Source: CAZGOM01 sp964527265
Lineage (GTDB): Bacteria; Planctomycetota; Phycisphaerae; Phycisphaerales; Phycisphaeraceae
Reading direction: 5' to 3'
Assembly: GCA_964527265.1 (NCBI GenBank)
Contig: CAZGOM010000271.1
Span: forward strand, 1-6,126
DNA length: 6,126 nt
Each line of letters opens with the position of its first letter. Within the stretch, counting starts at the first letter, position 1. The position numbers and the translations under genes are program-made. The notes beneath the pieces are model-generated. The model made no database searches. It was not told the DNA's origin and saw only the letters and a list, made by a program, of their open reading frames with translations. Below, piece after piece: positions 1 through 4,474 of the stretch.

Positions 1-98
1 TCGGAAACGGCCCCGGTTTTGTGGAGCATGCGGTCAGCGAGGGTGCTCTTGCCGTGGTCAATGTGCGCGATGATGCAAAAATTTCGTATGTTCTTCAT
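1..98 (-). CDS. lepA: Elongation factor 4 (LepA), N-terminal fragment cut by window edge
   Basis: Only the first 32 codons lie in the window; the gene runs off the left edge, so this is a 3'-truncated view and not a broken gene. The reading starts MKNIRNFCIIAHIDHGKST and continues LADRMLHKTGAVS. The segment AHIDHGKST is the G1/P-loop of a translational GTPase, and the MKNIRNF start together with the HIDHGKSTLADR context is the usual LepA (EF4) N-terminus rather than TypA, EF-G or EF-Tu. LepA is a ribosome-associated GTPase in the cytoplasm, linked to translation quality and 30S assembly. The start is the ATG read on the minus strand from position 98; it matches the family start. No clear Shine-Dalgarno is seen before it. 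A TACAAT hexamer lies 13 nt upstream. The gene is divergent from pseudopilin gene A and is probably unrelated to the carbohydrate locus. Confidence 0.93.
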   Translation of the reverse strand, partial: MKNIRNFCIIAHIDHGKSTLADRMLHKTGAVS

Positions 99-361
99 GG
101 GTAAGCGGAATATTGTAGCAGGAAGACGGGGGTTGAGTCTTTGTTTTGGGTCGATGGTGTTGGGTCTGGGCGAAGATTTAGAGGATGTCAGCGGGATGTG
201 GACGATTCATGAAGGGGGTGGCTGGCATTGGCGGTGGTGAGCGGGGGAATGTTTTAGAATCATTTTCCATAAATCTATTGACCTGGGGTTGATGTAGTCG
301 GTAGGCTCGGGGCGTCGTGTTTGGTGGTGATGAACCTATTTCACACTCATGGGGGCATCTC
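99..361. other. Divergent spacer between lepA and pseudopilin gene A
   Basis: About 260 bp with no supportable gene. The short open frames across it have no recognisable content. The half near lepA is rich in G and T on the plus strand. The part at roughly 251-282 is AT-rich and contains TTGACC (278-283), a possible -35 box for gene A, but only a poor -10 (TAGGCT) follows it. Close to gene A lie the 11-mer TATTTCACACT (337-347), which recurs before the oxidoreductase, and a GGGGG run (351-355) six bases before the chosen start of gene A that could act as a weak ribosome binding site. Confidence 0.5.
112..117 (-). promoter_or_regulatory. Possible -10 hexamer of lepA
   Basis: Read on the minus strand, positions 117-112 give TACAAT, five of six matches to TATAAT. 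The hexamer ends 13 nt before the lepA ATG, so the transcript leader would be only about 6 nt. That fits the absence of a visible ribosome binding site. No convincing -35 box is found 16-18 bp further upstream, so this is a weak call. Confidence 0.25.
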
Positions 362-1309
362 ATGCCGCAGCGTTCAGATCGTCGTCGTGGGTTCACGCTG
401 ATCGAGTTGTTGGTGGTGATTGCGATTGTGAGCCTATTGGTATCGTTGCTTGTGCCAACGCTTGCAGCGGCGCGGGATGAGGCGAGGCGGATTCGTTGTC
501 AGGCGAATATGCGGCAGCTCTACGGTTTGGGGGCGCAGTTTCGAGGGGACTTTAAGGGGAGTGTGCTGCCTGCGTGGTATTACGGGGGGCGACCGACGGG
601 GCCCAGAAAGGGTGAAGTGGCGGTAGATCAGTTAGGGGTTTATTCCGGTTGGACGTACCGGCACGCCTGGCACATGTTGATGGATTACGGATATTTATCG
701 GGAGGGAACCGGATTACCCCCGTGGCGGGGACGGAGTATGCGCGTTACAAGGGATTAGCGAAGACATCGCTCCTGGCATGCCCGCAGGGGTATGCTCCCG
801 GTGGGACGGCGGATGACAGCCCGATGGATTTTTTGCCGTCGAGTGTGGCGGCAACATCGCTATCGCCCAGTCCCTGGCAGCGCAAGACGATGATGATGCT
901 GCAATCTGCTTCCGCCGGGTACCAGGCTCCGGAAGGGATGACGGTGGGAGGTGGAGGGTATCTGACGGGATACACGATCTCGATGCACGCGGGCTCTTTT
1001 CAGTTCTATCACGTGTCTGCGACAAATCATGTGAATTCCGGGCTATATCCGCGGAAGGAGTGGCAGTGGACTTCGAAACCGGACCAGATCGGTTATTTGT
1101 TTGAGGCGGCTGACCTGGTGAACTACAACCATACGACGGATGCTTATTCACGGACGGCGAATTCCTGGGCGTCGAGTTGGGGGAGCACGTATAACCCGCA
1201 GACGCCGCACTCGAATTTCACGCGGAACAACCTGGTTTTTCTGGATGGGCATTTCGGGCAGATGCAGGAGGACCACACGACGGTTCCGTTTCCTTTTGCA
1301 TGGCAGTGA
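362..1309 (+). CDS. Prepilin-like protein (type II secretion/type IV pilin N-terminal methylation domain), gene A
   Basis: A 315-residue protein with a classic class III signal: leader MPQRSDRRRG, cleavage expected between Gly10 and Phe11, then FTLIELLVVIAIV with Glu15 at mature position 5. The hydrophobic helix runs to about residue 37. Prepilin peptidase would cut and N-methylate Phe11 at the inner membrane. After the helix comes the RxxCxxNxRQL-type motif (Cys46, mature position 36), a second Cys in LLACPQGY, and near the C-terminus NNLVFLDGHFG. The usual H-x9-DG signature of this planctomycete/lentisphaeral family appears here as His283-x11-Asp295-Gly296, two residues longer. An in-frame GTG at 317 would add 15 residues before the leader; I prefer the ATG at 362 because it gives a normal short basic leader. 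No other secretion gene is nearby, so it is an orphan pseudopilin. The true substrate or partner is unknown. Confidence 0.88.
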   Translation: MPQRSDRRRGFTLIELLVVIAIVSLLVSLLVPTLAAARDEARRIRCQANMRQLYGLGAQFRGDFKGSVLPAWYYGGRPTGPRKGEVAVDQLGVYSGWTYRHAWHMLMDYGYLSGGNRITPVAGTEYARYKGLAKTSLLACPQGYAPGGTADDSPMDFLPSSVAATSLSPSPWQRKTMMMLQSASAGYQAPEGMTVGGGGYLTGYTISMHAGSFQFYHVSATNHVNSGLYPRKEWQWTSKPDQIGYLFEAADLVNYNHTTDAYSRTANSWASSWGSTYNPQTPHSNFTRNNLVFLDGHFGQMQEDHTTVPFPFAWQ

Positions 1310-1338
1310 GCCAATGCGAGGATGCGTCGGGGTGTCGA

Positions 1339-1373
1339 GTCCTGCGTCGTATGTCCTGCGTCTTGCGTCAAAG
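1339..1373. repeat. Short tandem repeat with 7-bp period (GTCNTGC units)
   Basis: Five consecutive heptads each begin with GTC: GTCCTGC, GTCGTAT, GTCCTGC, GTCTTGC, GTCAAAG. The 10-mer GTCCTGCGTC occurs twice, 14 bp apart (1339 and 1353). The block lies about 30 bp after the stop of gene A and belongs to no gene. From memory, similar TCCTGCGTC/TCCTACGTC heptad blocks are found scattered between genes in many environmental bacterial genomes; I could not verify this here. Confidence 0.6.
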
Positions 1374-1463
1374 AACAGGGGTTAAGAAGTCTCCCTGCAA
1401 TAGGGCGGGGGTTGGCGGCAGACTTGCGCGGCTGGGGTGTGTTATGCAAAATATGGTGGCATT

Positions 1464-1476
1464 AACCGGTTTTATT
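1464..1476 (+). promoter_or_regulatory. AACCGGTT operator-like palindrome with adjoining -10-like hexamer, upstream of the oxidoreductase
   Basis: AACCGGTT (1464-1471) is a perfect 8-bp palindrome with a central CpG, the layout typical of LacI-family operators. TTTATT, a 4-of-6 match to a -10 box, overlaps its last base. The palindrome centre is about 43 bp before the oxidoreductase ATG. The flanks do not extend the symmetry. ATGCAAAA occurs 20 bp before the palindrome start; the same octamer lies 21 bp before the AACCGGTT in front of pseudopilin gene B. No -35 box is convincing. Confidence 0.45.
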
Positions 1477-1510
1477 TCACACTTGCCCCAAATTCAACGA
1501 GATCATATCG

Positions 1511-2821
1511 ATGACGACTCAAGCCACTGGACCTGTGACTGTTGCAGCGATTGGCGCGGGAACGCGCACAAATGCCTATTGCGGCTATGCCAAGAAGTAT
1601 CCGGAGAAGATGCGGGTGGTGGCGGTTGCCGAGCCTTTGAAGCACAAGCGGGAGGAGTTTGGCCGTGTGCATGGGATTCCGCCGGAGCGGCAGTTTGCGA
1701 CGTATCAGGAGGTGGCGGCGCGGCCAGGCTTGGCGGAGGCGGTGATCAACGGGACGATGGACCAGATGCATTACCCGTCGGGGATGGCGCTGTTGAGCGC
1801 GGGGTATCACATGCTGCTGGAGAAGCCGATCGCACCGACGGAGCGGGAGGTGCTGGAACTGGTGGCGAATGCGAAGGCGAACAAGCGGTTGGTGCTGATC
1901 GGGCACGTGCTGCGGTATACGAAGTTTTATCAGGCGATCAAAACGATCATCGATTCGGGGGAGATCGGGACGATCACGGGGGTGCACACGGCAGAGAACG
2001 TGGGGTACCTGCTTATGCCGTCGGCGTTTATTCGCGGGCAGTGGAATAAGGAATCAACCTCCGGGCCGATGCTGCTCTCCAAATGCTGCCACGACATGGA
2101 TGTGCTGGTATGGTTGTTTGGCGCGGGCGGGGCCAACAAGGCTAAGCGTGTGGCGAGCTTCGGGTCACTGGCCTTTTTCAAAAAAGAAAATGCGCCGGAG
2201 GGATCGACGGACCGGTGCCTGAACGGGTGCGCCATTGAGGCGACGTGCGATTACTCGGCGAAGCTGCATTACGTGACGAAAGGTTTTGGGAAGGCGTGGG
2301 CGTTTGGGCATTTGCCGAGTTTTCCCAACACGACACGGGAAGAGGAGATCGAAGCTCTGAAGACCACCAGCGCGCATGGGCGATGCGTGTGGCGTTGCGA
2401 CAACGATGTGGTGGACCGGCAGAGCGTGATGATTGAGTTCGAAGACGGCGTGACGGTGACGCATGACATGTTCTGCACGAATTCACGGGATGGCCGCTCG
2501 GCGCACATCATTGGTTCCAAAGGTGAAATTGAGGCGGATGGGAACACGGGGATCATCAAGGTGCGCAGGCCGGCGCACCGGGCGGGTATGAAGGTGGAGA
2601 ACCGATTTGATGAGAGAGTGATTGATATCGCACAGCAATTGGCAAGCGAGACGTCCGGGCATGGGGGCGGGGATGATGGGCTGGCGGGGGATTTTGTGGC
2701 GCTGCTTCGCGGGAAGCAGGGGTCATCGGGATTGACGCGGATTGAGGATTCAGTTGATGGGCATCGGTTGACATTCGCTGCGGAGGTGGCGAGGAAGGAG
2801 AAGCGGGTGGTGGAGATGTGA
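1511..2821 (+). CDS. Gfo/Idh/MocA-family NAD(P)-dependent oxidoreductase
   Basis: A 436-residue predicted cytoplasmic oxidoreductase. The N-terminal Rossmann fold shows GAGTRTN (residues 15-21), a VVAVAEP strand end (36-42) and the EKP motif (104-106) whose Lys is the usual catalytic/cofactor residue. GHVLRYTKFY (131-140) and GPMLLSKCCHDMD (185-197) follow, with His194 as the expected catalytic His. The position that is Asp in most relatives (GGxxxD) is Ser190, followed by Lys191. A cysteine cluster Cys236-x3-Cys240-x5-Cys246 sits in an ENAPEGSTDRC...C.IEATCDYSA segment, and GRCVWRCDNDVVD (290-302) adds Cys292 and Cys296. HGGGDDGL near the C-terminus is also typical of this subfamily. The family oxidises or reduces sugars, inositols and amino sugars; the substrate cannot be told. 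No upstream in-frame start exists after a TAA at 1463-1465. The ribosome binding site is weak. The gene converges on the sialidase-like gene and shares an operator-like motif with it. Confidence 0.92.
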   Translation: MTTQATGPVTVAAIGAGTRTNAYCGYAKKYPEKMRVVAVAEPLKHKREEFGRVHGIPPERQFATYQEVAARPGLAEAVINGTMDQMHYPSGMALLSAGYHMLLEKPIAPTEREVLELVANAKANKRLVLIGHVLRYTKFYQAIKTIIDSGEIGTITGVHTAENVGYLLMPSAFIRGQWNKESTSGPMLLSKCCHDMDVLVWLFGAGGANKAKRVASFGSLAFFKKENAPEGSTDRCLNGCAIEATCDYSAKLHYVTKGFGKAWAFGHLPSFPNTTREEEIEALKTTSAHGRCVWRCDNDVVDRQSVMIEFEDGVTVTHDMFCTNSRDGRSAHIIGSKGEIEADGNTGIIKVRRPAHRAGMKVENRFDERVIDIAQQLASETSGHGGGDDGLAGDFVALLRGKQGSSGLTRIEDSVDGHRLTFAAEVARKEKRVVEM

Positions 2822-2844
2822 GGTTGGGGGTGATCGTTTACCAC

Positions 2845-2868
2845 CACTAAGACACGAAGGCACTAAGG
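2845..2868. repeat. Three tandem 8-bp units (CACTAAGA/CACGAAGG/CACTAAGG)
   Basis: Positions 2845-2852, 2853-2860 and 2861-2868 read CACTAAGA, CACGAAGG and CACTAAGG, preceded by ACCAC. This is a compact microsatellite-like block 23 bp after the oxidoreductase stop. It resembles the ACCACGAAGACACGAAGG-type intergenic repeat that I recall from many Planctomycetota, Verrucomicrobiota and other environmental genomes. Its function, if any, is unknown. Confidence 0.6.
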
Positions 2869-2922
2869 TTAGATAAGGAGGAGGGGGGCGATGTGTTGAA
2901 GCTGAGAGATGAAATTCGTTTG

Positions 2923-2942
2923 GACGAGGATTGACAGGGATT
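2923..2942. repeat. Two tandem 10-bp units (GACGAGGATT/GACAGGGATT)
   Basis: GACGAGGATT (2923-2932) is followed directly by GACAGGGATT (2933-2942), matching at 8 of 10 positions, and then TTAAG. The block resembles the GGACAGGATTAACAGGATT-type intergenic repeat common in environmental genomes (from memory). It lies in the convergent spacer between the oxidoreductase and the sialidase-like gene, between two other repeat modules. Confidence 0.5.
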
Positions 2943-3027
2943 TAAGAAAAAGCATTTACGAAGAGGTGGAGTGAGGTTTGGTGGTTGCTGGCTGGGCAGT
3001 TCACTTATGTCGGGGGAGGAAGTTAAA

Positions 3028-3055
3028 GGAGAGCCGGCGGGACGCCGGCGCTCCC
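3028..3055. repeat. GC-rich dispersed hairpin element (SAGVPPAL-type), possible terminator of the sialidase-like gene
   Basis: The core CCGGCG-GGA-CGCCGG (3033-3047) forms a perfect 6-bp stem with a 3-nt loop. Outer GAG/CTC arms can pair around a CG bulge. Translated on the minus strand the element spells SAGVPPALL, a peptide string I recognise from overcalled ORFs in many PVC and other environmental genomes. This marks it as a dispersed repeat rather than a gene. It starts about 20 bp after the minus-strand stop of the sialidase-like gene, so it could act as a terminator hairpin; only a short T run (CCTTTAAC) follows on that strand. Confidence 0.65.
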
Positions 3056-3075
3056 GGTGAGATTGAAGATTTGGA

Positions 3076-4215
3076 TTAGAGGAGGCGCCAGTGGGTGGCG
3101 AGGATGCCTTGTTTTTCGTCGCCTTCTTCGAGCTGGTAGTAGGTGGTGTAGATGGAGCCGTCGGGGAGGACGGCGGAAGAGGCGTAGCCCAGGTCGCCGG
3201 TGGGGGCGTCTTCGCGGAGGATGATGGTGTTTTGGATGGGCCAGGTTTTGCCGTTGTCTTCGGAGATGGTGACGCGTTCGCCGGGTGGCTTGAAGCGATA
3301 GCCGTAGGAGACCATGAGGCGGCCGTCGGGGAGTTTCAGGAGATGCGGGGGTTTGCCGACGATCTGGGAGGGCTCGGGTTTGGACCAGGTTTTGCCGCCG
3401 TCTGTGGAGCGGGCGAAGTAGAGGACGCCTTCGGCGACGTTGGTTTCGTGGGTCTGGCCCTTCTTTTTGATTTCGTGGCGGAAGGCGGCGACGAGTGTGC
3501 CGTCGGCGGCTTCGACGAGGTGGGGCTCGCAGAGGTAAGAGGTTTGGAGGTGTGCGGGGCGGTCGGTGAACATGGGGATGTAGCTGATGGGCCACCATGT
3601 GTTGCCGTTGTCGCGGGATTCCTCGCAGACGATGTAGCTGGTTTTGTGGATGCGTTCGTGGGAGAAGTTGCCGAGGTAGAGGAGGCGGCCGTCGGACAGC
3701 TCGATTGGGCCGTGCGGGGCGGAGGCGCAGGTGCGGACGGGGGGATTCCAGGTTTTGCCCTGGTCGTCGGAGGAGCGGAGGAAATGGCCGCGGAGCCAGT
3801 TGTTGTTGTCGATGCAGCCGGGGGTGGTCCACATCTGGCGGATGGCGGGGGTAACCTTGTCGTACATGGGCTTGTAAAGGGCCTGGCGGTCGGGGGGGAG
3901 CTCGGCGAGGTAATTGCCGGCGGAGTAGTCGAGGGTGAACCAGGTGACGATGAGGCGGCCGGACTTGGTGCAGAGAAGGCCGCCGTCGCGGTCGTCCAGG
4001 GGGGAATCGGTGACTGTTTCGATGTCCGACCATGTTTGGCCGTTGTCTTTTGAGCGGACGATCTGCGATTTGCCGAAGGGGCAGATGTGGGAGTTGCGAT
4101 TGCCGGAGAAGTGGACGATGAGCTCGCCCCATGGGGTGGCGGCGATGGTGGGCCAGCCGAGGAATTTGCCGGGTGTTTTGACGACGGTGCGGTGGGAGAG
4201 GATTTCGAATTTCAT
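3076..4215 (-). CDS. BNR-repeat sialidase-like beta-propeller protein
   Basis: A 379-residue protein read from the ATG at 4215. Five Asp boxes of the form S-x-D-x-G-x-T-W are visible: residues 55-62 (SKDNGQTW), 149-156 (SDDQGKTW), 200-207 (SRDNGNTW), 270-277 (STDGGKTW) and 318-325 (SEDNGKTW). They mark a six-bladed sialidase-type propeller. The segments CEPHLVEAADGTLVAAFRHE (Glu230, Arg246), PPHLLKLPDGRLMVSYGYR (Arg307) and LGYASSAVLPDGSIYTTYY fit the BNR_2/exo-alpha-sialidase family. I cannot confirm a full Arg triad or the Tyr nucleophile, so sialidase activity itself is unproven and another glycoside activity is possible. There is no signal peptide, unusual for a secreted exo-sialidase and pointing to cytoplasmic use on imported sugars. 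An ATG at 4221 would add two residues; I prefer 4215 because AGAGA lies six bases before it. A palindrome and a good -10 box lie upstream. Confidence 0.87.
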   Translation of the reverse strand: MKFEILSHRTVVKTPGKFLGWPTIAATPWGELIVHFSGNRNSHICPFGKSQIVRSKDNGQTWSDIETVTDSPLDDRDGGLLCTKSGRLIVTWFTLDYSAGNYLAELPPDRQALYKPMYDKVTPAIRQMWTTPGCIDNNNWLRGHFLRSSDDQGKTWNPPVRTCASAPHGPIELSDGRLLYLGNFSHERIHKTSYIVCEESRDNGNTWWPISYIPMFTDRPAHLQTSYLCEPHLVEAADGTLVAAFRHEIKKKGQTHETNVAEGVLYFARSTDGGKTWSKPEPSQIVGKPPHLLKLPDGRLMVSYGYRFKPPGERVTISEDNGKTWPIQNTIILREDAPTGDLGYASSAVLPDGSIYTTYYQLEEGDEKQGILATHWRLL

Positions 4216-4248
4216 CGGCATTCTCTGGGTGAGGCTGGGATGTTTGGA

Positions 4249-4278
4249 TTTATAACCTAGGTTGGATTGTAAGTTGAA
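4249..4278 (-). promoter_or_regulatory. Probable promoter with AACCTAGGTT palindrome, sialidase-like gene
   Basis: On the minus strand TTCAAC (4278-4273) and TATAAA (4254-4249) are separated by 18 bp, giving a plausible sigma-70-type promoter about 30 bp before the start codon; the -35 match is only 3 of 6. AACCTAGGTT (4254-4263), a perfect 10-bp palindrome, sits in the spacer and overlaps the -10 by one base. A protein bound there would block RNA polymerase. The sequence is AACCGGTT with TA inserted at the centre, linking it to the sites before the oxidoreductase and pseudopilin gene B. Confidence 0.5.
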
Positions 4279-4359
4279 GATGTGCCTTGTGCGAGCGTGG
4301 GTTTATGTGTGGCTGGGTGAGGTCTGGGTGTGGGTTGGAAATATGCTCAAGGCCCGGCG

Positions 4360-4375
4360 AAAGCCATATGGCTTT
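4360..4375. promoter_or_regulatory. Perfect 16-bp palindrome in the divergent spacer
   Basis: AAAGCCATATGGCTTT is fully symmetric over 16 bp. It lies between the divergent sialidase-like gene and pseudopilin gene B, 37 bp centre to centre before the AACCGGTT palindrome. It could be a dimeric regulator site. As RNA it could instead form part of a hairpin: GGC-GAAA-GCC (4356-4365) is a 3-bp stem with a GNRA loop that uses the left arm. The sequence alone does not decide between these. Confidence 0.45.
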
Positions 4376-4395
4376 GTAAATGCAAAAAAACCTCT

Positions 4396-4413
4396 ATTGC
4401 AACCGGTTGTAAT
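4396..4413 (+). promoter_or_regulatory. LacI-type operator candidate, pseudopilin gene B
   Basis: ATTGCAACCGGTTGTAAT is an 18-bp palindrome with one mismatched pair (positions 4399/4410) and a central CpG, the layout of LacI/GalR/PurR-family operators. TGTAAT at 4408-4413, five of six matches to a -10 box, overlaps its right arm, so binding would be expected to repress. The centre is about 70 bp before the gene B start. No good -35 box is present, which leaves open an activator-dependent promoter. Confidence 0.55.
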
Positions 4414-4464
4414 TTGAGTATTGTGAGTGTGGGCGTCATTTCAGTCGGGTGTATTAAATCTATT

Positions 4465-4469
4465 GGAGG
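4465..4469 (+). promoter_or_regulatory. Strong Shine-Dalgarno of pseudopilin gene B
   Basis: GGAGG at 4465-4469 lies five bases before the ATG at 4475. It is the only near-consensus ribosome binding site in the window and fixes the start of gene B at 4475 against the in-frame GTG at 4427. Confidence 0.85.
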
Positions 4470-4474
4470 TAGTC

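Noticed and set aside
278..307. TTGACC...TAGGCT as promoter of pseudopilin gene A, and ATTGACC-TGG-GGTTGAT as a further operator
   Set aside because: The -10 match is poor, and the inverted repeat has two mismatches per arm and a 3-bp spacer, so it cannot be grouped safely with the AACCGGTT sites.
317..361. GTG at 317 as start of pseudopilin gene A
   Set aside because: It would place 15 extra residues before a normal basic prepilin leader; the ATG at 362 gives the expected 10-residue leader.
1375..1410. Possible terminator hairpins after gene A (CAGGG...CCCTG and CCCT-GCAAT-AGGG)
   Set aside because: Stems of only 4-5 bp, mutually exclusive, and no T run follows.
1300..2049. Plus-strand frame of 249 codons overlapping the oxidoreductase
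   Set aside because: It is rich in G, A, C and D without motifs and overlaps a gene with clear Rossmann and EKP motifs in another frame.
3091..4053. Long plus-strand open frame of 320 codons opposite the sialidase-like gene
   Set aside because: Its translation is a low-complexity run of V, G, A, E and D, has no motif, and arises because C-ending codons on the minus strand remove stops from the antisense frame. The minus-strand frame has five exact Asp boxes.
3023..4132. Minus-strand open frame of 369 codons in another frame of the same region
   Set aside because: The translation is dominated by R, P, H and L and ends by reading through the dispersed hairpin as SAGVPPALL. It is a shadow of the sialidase-like gene.
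4351..4393. c-di-GMP (GEMM) or another known riboswitch around GGCGAAAGCC
   Set aside because: Only a short GNRA-loop stem is present; the conserved core strings and paired stems of the riboswitch classes I know are missing.
4427..4474. GTG at 4427 as start of pseudopilin gene B
   Set aside because: The ATG at 4475 has GGAGG at ideal spacing and gives a 7-residue basic leader; the extended form has neither.
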